Position numbers and translations under genes: made by a program. From assembly GCA_032871835.1 (NCBI GenBank), contig CM065295.1:66892687-66956686 (forward strand): 64,000 bases of DNA, given 5' to 3'. The notes under the pieces are model-generated. The model was not told where the DNA came from and did no database searches. It was given only the letters and a program-made list of their open reading frames with translations. This stretch comes from Dipteronia dyeriana (Eukaryota; Streptophyta; Magnoliopsida; Sapindales; Sapindaceae). This document shows, piece by piece, positions 34,314 to 46,717 of the stretch (within the stretch, counting starts at the first letter, position 1; each line of letters starts with the position of its first letter).

Positions 34314-35491
34314 TGACACGTCCTAAAGAAGTGTTCCTGTAAGACCGGGTCGAACCACATGAAGGTTGTTCACTTGTCCTTGTAGAAATAATTATCTAGA
34401 TTAATTACTAAGCTTGTTATAAAATGTAAATCAATTAAAATTAATACTGGGGCTAAGGGATCAACTGTTGGTAATTTGAATATGATCCAATTATTAATAT
34501 TTAGTCCAAATCAATGGGATGGTATTCCACTCCACTGACCACTCTCTGATAGATGTGGGTAAAAGTACTCACTGTGCTAGACAACATCTGTCTGTCTACA
34601 GTGAGTCAAAACACCACAAAGATTAGAGGGGATAAACCACTCTCTGATAGATATGAGTAAAAGTACTCACTGTGCTAGACAATATCTGTCTGTCTACAGT
34701 GAGTCAAAAACTCCACAAAGATTAGAGGGGAGAAACCACTATCTGATAGATATGGGTAAAAGTACCCACTATGCTAGAAAATACATGTCTATCTATAGTG
34801 AGCCAAAAACTCCACAAAGATCAGAGGGGCGAAAACATAAAAATAAACTTACCATAATAGTATCATATTTTCCATACCAACAGTATCACCTTTGGACCCA
34901 GCTATATAAAATTAGCCAGCCATAATTTAACTAGAAAAAAAACTATTTTATTTAAACTGAGAATTTGAGGACAAAAGAGAGAGAATTTCACAAATCTAAC
35001 ATCATATTTAGATTCAGAACATCAAATTTAGGGGGGAAAGGCCCCCTATTTATACAAAATGCGGATGAAAATTGACCATCAGATGAATTTAGAATGGAGC
35101 GTCCAGATTTCACCACGTCATCAGTGAACAGTAACCCATCCGTAAAGTGAATAGTGAATAGTGACAGTGAACAGTATACATCCGTGAGTGAATAGTGAAA
35201 GTCAACTGTGAACAGTGAATAGTCAAAAATACAAAAATGTGCTTTGTGGTCTTCCTAAGGTTTTTGACGTTCTAAACTTGAAAACGATATTTGTTTTGCC
35301 ATCTGACTTCTCCATAATTCTGAATTGATCGAATTACCTTTGAAATACAAAGAAAAATACATTGATTACTACACAACACATTAATTTAAATGAGCGAACG
35401 AAATTATGTCTAAATTGGGGAATTAATCATATTGGAAGTGTAAAATGATGATATTATCCTTTAGTAAACATACACTTTTCAGTTTTAATCA
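34314..35491 (-). repeat. Internal LTR of the Athila-like element
   Basis: Full-length copy of the LTR in the same orientation as the outer two, again followed by the acacccccca polypurine tract. It lacks the tactcccaactataagagtgtc segment present near the start of the 3' LTR. No TSD flanks it. Confidence 0.88.
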
Positions 35492-37562
35492 CACCCCCCA
35501 ACTAGCTTATTGTTAGTCCCTAGCAATTAAAGCGAAAACAGTAAAAACTCAAATTAAAATCTCTAAACTACCAAATAGACAAACTCTCCCATACCTCTTT
35601 TCTCACCCTTTGACCACCTGTCATCAATTGAGTTATCAATCAAACTTTCTTATGCTCAATAAAGATCAACAGAATAACTATGAGATTCAATTGAAATCAA
35701 ACAATATTTTCATTCCGAAATCTCATTAGGGCTTTTTACTTAGGCAGCAGTTTTTTTTTTTTAGTACAACAAAATTGGACACAAACATTCCATCTTTAAT
35801 CCATGTAGCGAGCTTTAGGCCAATGACTCCCAAACCTGTTGTCTTTAGGGCATTAAGTGTTAAAACACTTTTATGGGCTTAATTACTCGGATTGTAGATG
35901 TTGTTTTTTTTAGTACAATTCCCTTAAGCTTTCTATTTAACCTGTATAACGAGCTTTGGGTCAATGACTCCCAAACCAGTTGGTCTTAGGGCATTAGGTG
36001 TTAAAGTACCCCTCATACTTAATTGCTCGAGTTAAAAAGGCTACGAAACTGCACTTTATTCTTATCCAGACTCCACCGTTTTACGCGAACACTCTATGCT
36101 TACTGAGGCATGAGGCCCGACTACTAAGTAAGAGTTTTGGTCACAAACATAAAATTATTATTATTATTTTTACTATATAAAATTTTAAACAAGACCACTG
36201 CCTTAGGTTGTTACCCTTGAATGATGTTTCAGAAATAAATATCACAAAATCTCAACTTACTGCACATAATCACGTGTCAATGTGCGTGTGTGTCTAGAAT
36301 AGTTCGAAAAATTTCTCAGAATGACTTAATGAACAAAAGGATTAATAAATGATATCATAGTGGAGAGTTTATAAATTTGAATAGTCAGAAGAGAGGGAAA
36401 ATGCATCAGAACTACAAAAATGCGTCTCAGAAGTATCTAAAAGATATTCTTACTCGGCCATCTTTACAAAAAAAAAAGGTCAGAAATTAGTTTTTTTTTT
36501 TTTTTTGAAAAACAAAAGTTATTGAATGAACTATCCCCTCCCCCCAACCAGAACGAGACATTGTCCCCAATGTCATTAGAAAGAGGTAAGGTTTAGAAGA
36601 TATCACCTGAACAACTTGAAAGACAACAAATCCTGCAAAATAACAAAAGAAATACAAAATATAGAAAAATAAAATGCATAAAAACCATGAGACAATCACA
36701 AACTGAGATTCAGATCAATTATGCATTATTTGTTCTCTTCAAAAATCAAAAGTAAACAACAATAATTACAAAAGACATAAAATGCGGAAGGAAAAAGATA
36801 ATAAAAACAAAATGATATTTATTGGTAGTTGTGATTGTGGCTCACATCTTCCTCTTGTTTTACGTCTAGAAACGGCTTCAACGCCCTTTATAGGTCGAGG
36901 ATATGCTTCCCTTCCAATTTTCTTATAAATTGGCAAACAGGGTCTTTTAAAGTCTGATTCCCAAGACTATATTGTGCATGTTTTCGGCTTGGTTTCCTAC
37001 TGGATATCTAAGTGGGTTTTCAGTCATGTTGTTAGTGAATGTGGATGATTGTGATCTCCTAATTAATCTACCACTAGATGTCCGAGATCAACGTCTCATG
37101 CAAATTTAATGACGGTTCATGTAGGTGAAATACACAAAAATAAAGAAAATTAAAGAAAAAATGATAAAAATAAGATGCAAAATTCTAGGGGTGTAAATGC
37201 AAATATACACAAGTGTTGGGGTAAAAGTATAAATAATTATAAATATAGGGACTAAAGTGAAAATGAGATAATTAAAGGGACTGATACACAAAAATAAAAA
37301 ATAAAATGATATATATGCAAATGCATACTATATCTAAGCTAAAATGCAAATAAAAAAAATGAAGGACTAAAATGCAAAAATATGATTAATGATTGTAAGT
37401 GTTTTTTTTTTTAAGTGGATAAAGTTTATGATTGAGATAAGTGATACAAAACTGAAAATAAAATAAGAACAAGCAAGATTAGAGAAAAACAAAAAAAAAT
37501 AACAAAACTAAAATAATAATAATAATAAAAAATTACCTCTACAAAGAAAAGACGAACTTACC
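35492..37562. other. Second interior block and leader, no intact gene
   Basis: 35492-36990 repeats 30227-32510 but lacks about 770 bp holding the LOG-like gene; the junction is at 36740. 36990-37562 is AT-rich leader DNA next to the primer site. A poly-T/ATT run and short frames here are not supported as genes. Confidence 0.7.
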
Positions 37563-37580
37563 TCCTCGGCAGCGGCGTCA
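37563..37580 (-). promoter_or_regulatory. Primer-binding site, tRNA-Asp type
   Basis: The plus-strand sequence tcctcggcagcggcgtca matches the plant tRNA-Asp 3' end tccccggcaacggcgcca at 15 of 18 positions. It abuts the 5' LTR with a 6-nt spacer. tRNA-Asp priming is common in Athila and related gypsy elements. Confidence 0.8.
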
Positions 37581-37586
37581 AAAACT

Positions 37587-40500
37587 TGGTACGTCCTAAA
37601 GAAGTTTTCTTACTCCCAAGTATAAGAGTGTCAAAGTAAAAAATTAATCGGTAAGACCGGGTCGAACCACAGGGAGGTTGTTCACTTGTCCTTGTAGAAA
37701 TAATTATCTAGATTAATTATTAAGCTTGTTATAAAATGTAAATCAATTAAAATTAATACTGGGGCTAAGGGATCCACTGTTGGTAATTTGAATATGATTC
37801 AATTATTAATATTTAGTCCAGAATAATAGGATGGTATTCCACTCCACTGACCACTCTTTGATAGATGTGGGTAAAAGTACTCACTGTGCTAGACAACATC
37901 TGTCTGTCTACAGTGAGTCAAAACACCACAAAGATTAGATGGGATAAACCACTCTATGATAAATATGGGTAAAAGTACTCACTGTGCTAGACAATATCTG
38001 TCTGTTTACAGTGAGTCAAAAACTCCATAAAGATCAGAGGGGAGAAACCACTCTCTGATAGATATGGGTAAAAGTACCCATTGTGCTAGAAAATACCTGT
38101 TTATCTACAATGAGTCAAAAACTCCATAAAGATCAGAGGGGAGAAAGCATAAAAATAAACTTACCATAATTGGATCATATTTTTCATACCAACAGTATAA
38201 CCTTTGACCCCAGCTATATAAAATTAGCCAGACATAATTTTACTAGAAAATAGCTATTTTATTTAAACTGAGAATTTGAGAACAAAAGAGAGAGAATTTC
38301 ATAAATCTAACATCATATTTGGATTCAGAACATCAAAATTAGGGGGGAGAGGTCCTATATTTATACAAAATGCGGATGAAAATTGACCATCGGATGAATA
38401 TAGAATGGAGTCCAGATTTAGCCACTTCATCAGTGAACAGTGAACAGTGAACAGTAACCCATCCGTGAAGTGAATAGTGAACAGTGACAGCGAACAGTAA
38501 CGCATCCGTGAGTGAATAGTAAAAGTCAACTGTGAACAGTGAAAGTCAATGTGAATAGTGAATAATCAAATTATAAAAATGCCCTTCGTGGTCTTCCTAA
38601 AGTTTTTGAAGTTCTAAACTTAAAAACGATGTTTGTTTTGCCATCTGACTTCTCCATAATTATGAATTGATCAAATTACCTCTGAAATACAAAGAAAAAT
38701 ACACTGATTACTACACTACACATTTATTTAAGCGAGCGAACAGAATTATGTCTAAATTGGGAATTAATCATATTGGAAGTGTAAATTGATGATATTATCC
38801 CTTAGTAAACATACACTTTTCAGTGTTAATCAAGCTTAGTGGAATTGTACTAAAAAAAACATCTGCAATCCGAGTAATTAAGCTCGTAGGAGTGTTTTAA
38901 CACTTAATGCCCTAAAACCATCTAGTTTGGGTAAAAGTACTCACTGTGCTAAACAATATCTGTCTGTTTACAGTGAGTCAAAACTCCACAAATATTAGAG
39001 GGGATAAACCACTCTCTGATAAATATGGGTAAAAGTACTCACTGTGCTAGACAGTATCTGTCTATCTACAGTGAGTCAAAAACTCCATAAAGATCATAGG
39101 GGAGAAACCACTCTCTGATAGATATGGGTAAAAGTACCCATTCTGCTAGAAAATACCTGTTTATCTACAATGAGTCAAAAACTCCATAAAGATCAGTGGG
39201 GAGAAAGCATAAAAATAAACTTACCATAATTGGATCATATTTTTCATACCAACAGTATAACCTTTGACCCCAGCTATATAAAATTAGCCAGACATAATTT
39301 TACTAGAAAATAGCTATTTTATTTAAACTGAGAATTTGAGAACAAAAGAGAGAGAATTTCATAAATCTAACATCATATTTGGATTCAGAACATCAAAATT
39401 AGGGGGGAGAGGTCCTATATTTATACAAAATACGGATGAAAATTGACCATCGGATGAATATAGAATGGAGTCCAGATTTAGCCACTTCATCAGTGAACAG
39501 TGAACAGTGAACAGTAACCCATCCATGAAGTGAATAGTGAACAGTGACAGCGAACAGTAACGCATCCGTGAGTGAATAGTAAAAGTCAACTGTGAACAGT
39601 GAAAGTCAATGTGAATAGTGAATAATCAAATTATAAAAATGCCCTTCGTGGTCTTCCTAAAGTTTTTGAAGTTCTAAACTTAAAAACGATGTTTGTTTTG
39701 CCATCTGACTTCTCCATAATTATGAATTGATCAAATTACCTCTGAAATACAAAGAAAAATACACTGATTACTACACTACACATTTATTTAAGCGAGCGAA
39801 CAGAATTATGTCTAAATTGGGAATTAATCATATTGGAAGTGTAAATTGATGATATTATCCCTTAGTAAACATACACTTTTCAGTGTTAATCAAGCTTAGT
39901 GGAATTGTACTAAAAAAAACATCTGCAATCCGAGTAATTAAGCTCGTAGGAGTGTTTTAACACTTAATGCCCTAAAACCATCTAGTTTGGGTAAAAGTAC
40001 TCACTGTGCTAAACAATATCTGTCTGTTTACAGTGAGTCAAAACTCCACAAATATTAGAGGGGATAAACCACTCTCTGATAAATATGGGTAAAAGTACTC
40101 ACTGTGCTAGACAGTATCTGTCTGTCTACAGTGAGTCAAAAACTCCATAAAGATCAGAGGGGAGAAACCACTCTCTGATAGATATGGGTAAAAGTACCCA
40201 TTGTGCTAGAAAATACCTGTTTATCTACAATGAGTCAAAAACTCTATAAAGATCAGAGGGGAGAAAGCATAAAAATAAACTTACCATAATTGGATCATAT
40301 TTTTCATACCAACAGTATAACCTTTGACCCCAGCTATATAAAATTAGCCAGACATAATTTTACTAGAAAATAGCTATTTTATTTAAACTGAGAATTTGAG
40401 AACAAAAGAGAGAGAATTTCACAAATCTAATATCATATTTGGATTCAGAACATCAAAATTAGAGGGGAGAGGCCCTCTATTTATACAAAATGTGGATGAA

Positions 40501-40913
40501 AATTGACCATCGGATGAATTTAGAATGAAGCGTCCAGATTTCGCCACGTCATCAGTGAACAGTGACAATGAACAGTAACACATCCGTGAGTGAACAGTGA
40601 AAGTCAACTGTTGACAGTAAAAGTTAACTGTGAACAGTGAATAGTAAAAATTACAAAAATACCCTTCGTGGTCTTCCTAAGGTTTTTGACATTCTAAACT
40701 TGAAAACGATGTTTGTTTTGCCAGCTGACTTCTCCATAATTCTGAATTGATCGAATAACCTCTGAAATACAAAGAAAAATACACTGATTACTACACAACA
40801 CATTTATTTAAGCGAACAAATGAAATTTTGTCTAAATTGGGGAATTAATCATATTGGAAGTGTAAAATAATGATATTATCCCTTAGTAAACATACACTTT
40901 TCTGTGTTAATTA
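37587..40913 (-). repeat. 5' LTR expanded by a 1060-bp tandem triplication
   Basis: Exactly 1060 bp separates equivalent points at 37868, 38928 and 39988. Copies one and two differ at only a few sites over the unit; the third copy is more diverged and runs into the LTR end at 40913. Open frames at 38299, 39359 and 40419 are repeat copies of non-coding LTR. Confidence 0.93.
38831..38927. repeat. Inverted interior fragment at the tandem junction
   Basis: aagcttagtggaattgtac through aatgccctaaaacca is the reverse complement of interior DNA at about 30575-30675. It appears at both unit junctions (again at 39891-39987). Confidence 0.85.
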
Positions 40914-41218
40914 AATATTATTACTTTAATAATATATAAATTAAAACATTAATTTTCTTTAAATACATATTTCAATAATTTATTATTCAATTTCAAAATA
41001 TTATCAAATTTAGTCCAATCTCATGTTTCACCAAACAAAACATGATCTTAATTCAGTCCAGTCCCACGTTTCTCTAAACACAACATAGTATTAATTTAGT
41101 CTAGTCCAGTTCAATCCAATCCTATCTAATCCCAGTCCCATCTCAATCCAATCCAATCCAATCAAATCCAATCTCATAAAATAGTCCAATCCAACCCTGC
41201 GCACCAAACGGGGCCTTA

Positions 41219-42211
41219 TCCATAACTTCCTCATCAAATTGAACTAGGTTGCGATCCACTTATAATCGAAAAGCCTCGAAAGTCTAGTTTTCGATGAACT
41301 TTATGGTTCATGATTTCGAGTTTTCTATATAAAGTTACATATGTTTTAATATTTGATGGTCAGATCAGAAAATGTTCCACGAGTTGAAGTCGCAAACACA
41401 TGTTGCAGATTTGGTTCAAGGTTTATGTTATTGGTAAAATCTGGAAGGATGAAAGGTAAACATGATCGACGGGGTTCACGTTACCAAAGACACCATGTCA
41501 CCAAAAGTCAACTAGACTAAACCAACCCAAGTTGACCAAAATAACACTGCATTACCCGATCAGGGTTTCCAGATGTTCGGGTAGAGATAACTCGATTAAG
41601 GTAACTAGATTGACCATGTTTACCGATCGGATCAATGAGCTGGTCGGGTATAGTGATCTGGTCAGGCTCAAGTAATGATTGGGGAGAATAATGGATTGGT
41701 CAGGTTGGTAATTGGTCGGTTGAGTGACACATGGACAACGATGAATTCAAAGCAACCAAGACTTAAATATGCATAGAAAGAGTCTTACTCAAGTAAGGTG
41801 TCTAAAAGTACACTCTGATAAGGAAACGAACTTCCTTAAAGATATCATAGTGAAGATTAGACAAGAGATCTATTGTTTTAATATGCTAGAAACACGGAAC
41901 AAGAAAGAAGACAATCACGACTCCGAAAAGTTAGAGTTCCATTGAATACAATCAACTTTCCTTACTTGTACATCGAGAATTAGGGTTCTATGCATGTATA
42001 AATAGACTCTAAAAACACCAACGTTAGAACAAAACCATACTCAAAGGAGAGAATCAGAGTGTGTAACAACTTTATCATAATGAATTCATTTTCTCGTCGT
42101 TACCAACAACCATGGACGTTTCTCTGATTTGGGGTTTTACCACGTAAAACTTGTGTTTGCATATACTGTTATTTCTGTTTTCTTCATATTACCGTTAGCA
42201 ATTCGTGATAA
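41219..42211 (+). repeat. LTR-like segment, plus orientation, split by element 2
   Basis: Carries a plus-strand TATA box (gtataaataga, 41996-42006) and, downstream, ggggttttaccacgtaaaac (about 42132-42151), which is the inverted form of the motif in both TAT-lineage LTRs. It resumes after the insertion and ends aatcaccgtcaacg near 47674, the complement of an LTR start. The left boundary is unclear. Confidence 0.55.
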
Positions 42212-42216
42212 CTTGT

Positions 42217-43103
42217 TATTGACGGTGATTTTTTGATCGTTGAAAAGTCAATCGCCAAATATTAACACGTAGACAGATCAAAGCTTTGACTAGTCAATGG
42301 TTGAATAATCAAAGCCTCATTCTCCGTCTAGATGCGATAGGATTTGTTCGTATTTGAGAAAAATAATCAAGAAGAGTAGGAAATAAAGAATAAATCAAAC
42401 ACGACACATGTTTTACGTGGTAAAACCCCAAAACGGGGAAACATCCACGGTGCAGGTGCCGGTGCCGGTGCCGGTGACGGTGAGAAGAGATCCATTATGA
42501 ATAGATTAATTACAACTCTCGATGCTCACTTTTCTCTCACATGATTGTTCATATTGATGATGATCATGCTCTGTTATAATGAATACATAGATGTATTTAT
42601 ATGGTTCGATCTAGGGTTGCCCTAGTTCTTGTCATACGAGCGGTGGATTCATTAATTAGAATCTTTGTGGGATTCTAGTAATGTAGTCCGTTTAAGTCTT
42701 ATTTTCTGTTTAGTGTTTATCTTTTTGGAATCTATGAGTTTCTTCCTAATTAGAATTCTGTGATATTGAAGAGAAAATATGAATACGCTCTTATTGGAGT
42801 ATGATTCTTAGATTTAGTATCTGAGTGAATCTTCGATTGATATGGCGTGTCCTGATATGGTCATATTTCATGTTTTGGCCGAGTAAATCTCGCTGAGTAG
42901 AGATCTTCACTCATTAAGACTTCTTTTACTAGACTATTTGGCGCATACGCTTTTAACTTCCATATCAATTTTCTTGATGACAAGTCATTGGCCAATGCCC
43001 CTCTCATTGACTGGTTAACTTTTGATGATGTGGAATCACTATATTTCCGTATTACCTACTACCTTCACTGACGTGTAATGCTGACAAAAAATTATATATA
43101 ACA
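42217..43103 (-). repeat. 3' LTR of element 2
   Basis: 887 bp. Contains gttttacgtggtaaaac (42408-42424), an adjacent CCCC...GGGG hairpin, a GGTGCC hexamer run (42455-42474) and a minus-strand TATA box near 42591-42606. Confidence 0.88.
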
Positions 43104-43115
43104 ATACCCCCTCAA

Positions 43116-44460
43116 ATCCGCGAGATAAGTTCTGGACCACTCGACGAAGAGGATTTGAATAGTTCTCCTCTGATTTTATTTTGTGGCTCTCTTAAGAGAG
43201 AGGTGCCAAAAGAAATGTTGAGGTGGAAGATTTAGATACCTCCTTAACTCCTAATTTCTCATAATTTTTGCCTTGTATACTTCAGTAATGCCCAATTGTG
43301 CACTTCTGCACTATATAGATTTGGTACGTGGTATACCTTTCTTTTTTAAGGCCTTCTAACTAGTATTTCTGCAATAAAAAAAGTACTTTATTTGTATAAA
43401 CATAACTGTAAATTCTTACTTGTATCTGGTTATAATCATGTTCGATGATATGCTGTCTCCATAAGCCTTGATTGTTTAGATCTTTTTTTTTGAACTAGTC
43501 GTGCACTAGGATGAGCTTGACACTTTTTTTTGAAGAGGTAAAGTGCCAACGAGCCGAATGGAATAGCAACGAGGTGTTAAGTTATTCCCCCGAGCTGAAT
43601 AGATATGGTGAGTTGAACAACCATAGCGAGCTGAATAGATTGACACTTAAGATTTGGGCTCAGGTGCTTTTAAGTCTTTTTATTCTGGGAAGGTCTCAAC
43701 TTTTTGATACTTCACTCGGTCATTTAAGCGTCATTTTTTTTGCTTGCCACGTTTCGACCCTTTTTTTTTACATCGCTTGTTTTCATTGTGTTCCCTTTGC
43801 ACGAGCACTTTTTTTGCCATCATCATGCTTTTATCTTTCTCGTCTTTTCTTCTGACTGTGCCCCATTTTTCAATGCTTTTATCGCCACACATTAAAGGCA
43901 AGTTCCGACGATCTTTCAAAGTTTTAGTGCTCAAGATCGCTTGAAAATTTCAAGGTTGAAGACTGTAAAATGAACTTGAGTAAGGTATCTCTAAGTAGCA
44001 TATTTCCTCAACTTGATTAGAGTATTTCCTCACAATCTAAGAAAAAAATGGCAAATTTCGTTGCTCTCGAGAAAGTAAGATGGTGCTCAATGGATATCAT
44101 GCTTCTTAATATCCACCCCCTAAGGCCACTGCCATATATACATGTTTGTGGCGAGTTGGGTGCTCTTGTTCTCCAGGGGTTCATGTTGCTTGGAATCTAC
44201 CCCCTAACGCCCTCGTCATTTATGAGTTGATGTAGATGTGCTGGATATAAAGCATGTTTTAGGCACAAGTTCACTTTTCTCTTCATTGGTCTGAGTAGAC
44301 TTTCTACCCTGTTTGTTGGCCAGAGTAAAGTTTTTTTTTTTTACCAGGACATCCAAGGCATTTAGCCTGAATTGGCTCTTTGTCCTGATTTTGACCGGTT
44401 CAGGATTTTTTTATCTCGTTTGGCCAAGCAGTGCTCTATGGCCAATTTTTCTGATCAATT
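43116..44460. other. Interior of element 2 with no supported gene
   Basis: T-rich non-coding DNA. Frames at 43511-43855 and 44048-44230 have no domain motif, and their composition follows the pyrimidine-rich strand. Confidence 0.6.
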
Positions 44461-44462
44461 TT

Positions 44463-44635
44463 GTTTACCGGTTTGGCTTCAAGAATGACCAAGTATCTCA
44501 TTAAACTGATCATCTTTAGACTCATCAAGTATCTTATTAAACTGATCAGTTTTGCTTCAAGAATGATCAAGTATCTCATTAAACTGATCTTTAGACTGAT
44601 CAAGTATCTTATTAAACTGATCATTTTATACCAAA
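44463..44635. repeat. Tandem repeat with the AAGTATCTTATTAAACTG core
   Basis: Four cores (aagtatctYattaaactgatc) form two units of about 80 bp, each with the spacers cttcaagaatgac and tctttagactcatc. The core is the same as in element 1 but the spacers are different. Confidence 0.85.
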
Positions 44636-45189
44636 GTGTTACATCGAGGTTCACCACGATCATACACACATGTTCTATACAAGTCACCAAGGACGTCTCC
44701 AGATTTTATCTGTTATAGGGGTTTTTCCTCAGCGGTGCCCTGAGCAGTTTTCCAGATAACCTGATTCCTCGAGTTTGCCTTTTTTATCCAATAGGTGTAT
44801 TTGCACCTAATCGGCTCGGCAAGCGTGCTGCTTTAGCTTGTCAACCCTTTTCGGACACTTTCCATTCTCCCTACGCGGTTTCAAGATGCCCGAGTTCTTA
44901 TTATCGTGTGATTCTTGTTTCATATGCTATTATTATCATATGCAGACCTTTTTTAGAGGCCTTTGTTGGTGAAGATTTTGACCCCTTTGGCTTTTTTGCT
45001 TTTTGTCGTTGTGGACATCTTCGAGTTTATTACACTTGCAAAGATATCTTTCTTTTTTATCTTCCTTTTTTTTTGTAGTACTGGTCTCTCATAGACCGTG
45101 TTTTTTTTTGCGCTTGGATCTTCTCGCCTATTCGGGCGAATTTGAGACCCATTTTAGCGTTGTTTAGCTTTGCACGAATCCTTTAATCT

Positions 45190-45830
45190 TTTAGCGGTTC
45201 TTACTAATGCTCGAATCCTATCTCTCGGCTTTGGTCGGATCCCACTTTGAGCGGATCTTACTAATGCTCGGATCCTATCTCTCAGCTTTTCTTGGATCCC
45301 ACTTTGAGCGAATCTTACTAACACTCGGATCCTATCTCTCGGCTTTGCTCGGATCCCACTTTGAACGGTTCTTACTAACGCTTAGACCCTATCTCTCGGC
45401 TTCGCTTGGATCCCACTTTGAGCGGATCTTACTAACGCTCAAATCCTATCTCTCGGCTTTACCCGGATCCCATTTTGAGCTGATCTTACTAACGCTCAGA
45501 TTCTATCTCTCGGCTTCCCTTGGATCCCACTCTGAGTGAATCTTACTAACTCTCGAATCCTCGCTCGATTTCTCTTGGATCCCACTCTGAGCTGATCTTA
45601 CTAATGCTAGGATCTTTGCTCGACTTTGCTTGGATCCTCGCTTGGCTTTGCTTGGATCCAACTTTGAGCGGATCATATTAACTCTCGGATCCTATCTCTC
45701 GGCTTTGCTCGGATCCCACTTTGAGTGGATCTTACTAACGCTCAGATCCTATCTCTCGGCTTTGATTGGATCCCACTTTGAGCGGATCTTACTAACACTC
45801 GGATCCTTTGTTGTTGGACTAGTCGGTAGT
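45190..45830. repeat. 57-bp tandem repeat, about 11 copies
   Basis: Unit: ggatcttactaacgctcgg, atcctatctctcggctttg, ctcggatcccactttgagc. Because 57 is divisible by three, a frame stays open and reads (LGSYLSALLGSHFERILLT)n at 45207-45539 and 45630-45851; this is not a gene. Confidence 0.93.
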
Positions 45831-45929
45831 GAAGAGCTGAGTGAGCTTTAGTCGAGAATCAATTTTGGGTCCTTTTTCCATTTTTGCTAGATTACAATGT
45901 TCCAGATGTTGTCAAATATTCCTCGGAAT

Positions 45930-46440
45930 GAATTGTGTTGTGGGCCACATATCCACGGAAAGACACGTGCATCTAGTTTACAGAAAAATTCACGGTTTGT
46001 AATTTTGACATGCGTAGAGGGAGATATGCCTGTTTTAGTGCTTGATAGTCAGATCAGAAATCTATCCACGATCTGTCTTCTTTAATATTGCGGGAGCCAC
46101 TAAAAATTGCTCAGATTGAAAATAGACTGCGAACCATACATGCTTGGAAATATTTACATGTCTAGTTTCAAACAGTTTTTAAGGCTCATGAATCCGAGTT
46201 TTATGGAGGGATATATGACTGTTTAGGAGCTCGATGGTCAGATCAAAAAATCCTCTATGAGTTACTTGTTGCAGGCGGGTGCCAGAAAAATTTGCATGAA
46301 CCAAACTAGGTTACAAATCATATATGCTTGGGAAGATCGGGAGGTCTAGTTTCCATTAGTTTTTATGGTTCACGATTCCGAGTTTTATAGAGAGAGTTAT
46401 ACTCACTTTAGTACCTGAAGGTCAGAAGTTCTGCAACTTG
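45930..46440. repeat. Degenerate 170-190 bp tandem repeat
   Basis: Three copies of a unit with tctagttt, ttttatggttcacgattccgagttttat, and gatggtcagatcagaaa (about 45960, 46150 and 46340). A related copy lies outside the element at 41290-41380. Confidence 0.7.
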
Positions 46441-46717
46441 CGACGACTTTGGTTTTGTTAGTTATCGGAATGAGAGAGCAATTCCTCATACCGATTATGG
46501 GCACCTTGAAGCTTTGTGAGAACTGCTCTTTCAGTATTCTACCTCTGAATTTCGTCGCGACCGTGCCTTCTACTGCTGGTACTGTTGATGATCTACTCCT
46601 TAGCGCTTCCAATGGTTGTTTGCTATGGTGTTTCAGATGTGGGATCCACATCAAAATTTTCTGTAGTCTGTTCATAAGGGTTCCTCGAAGTCAAGTTCCC
46701 CTCCTTCTAGCACCAAT

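Larger units (their letters stand above)
28980..40913 (-). mobile_element. Athila-like Ty3/gypsy element, LTR-interior-LTR-interior-LTR
   Basis: The outer ends (TGACACGT... on the plus strand and ...GTTAATTA) are flanked by an exact 5-bp duplication aatat (28975-28979 and 40914-40918). Minus-strand order: expanded 5' LTR 37587-40913, primer site matching tRNA-Asp at 15 of 18 positions, leader, a second UTR block, an internal LTR 34314-35491, an inverted integrase fragment, an unrecognised Cys-rich ORF, a LOG-like pseudogene, UTR, polypurine tract and 3' LTR 28980-30226. No intact gag-pol is present. Three direct LTRs with one outer TSD suggest unequal recombination between copies. The integrase fragment has the Athila-type [19 protein letters not shown] motif. 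Confidence 0.85.
7937..41215. mobile_element. PIF/Harbinger-like element split over 33 kb by nested insertions
   Basis: The left terminus ggctctgtttgttgc at 7937 and the right terminus gcaccaaacggggcc ending at 41215 are inverted copies. The similarity continues inward (gggttggattggacta against gggattggattggacta). Both ends are flanked by the trinucleotide tta (7934-7936 and 41216-41218), the TTA/TAA duplication typical of PIF/Harbinger and Tourist elements. The element's own DNA is about 1 kb in four pieces: 7937-8204, about 20106-20450, about 28870-28974 and 40919-41215. No transposase is visible, so it was non-autonomous. Everything else between the ends arrived later. The call rests on visible ends and TSD; the piece boundaries beside the viral insert are approximate. 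Confidence 0.75.

Noticed and set aside
38299..40607. Three near-identical ORFs 1060 bp apart as a tandem gene family
   Set aside because: They are copies of an LTR segment; the protein has no domain and its frame comes from low-complexity gtgaacagt words.
42455..42474. GGTGCC hexamer run as a coding or regulatory novelty
   Set aside because: It lies in an LTR, is short and differs between the two LTRs of the same element; slippage is enough to explain it.
45207..45851. Open frame with a 19-residue repeat as a repeat protein gene
   Set aside because: It is the translation of a 57-bp non-coding tandem repeat within a gag-pol-less retroelement.
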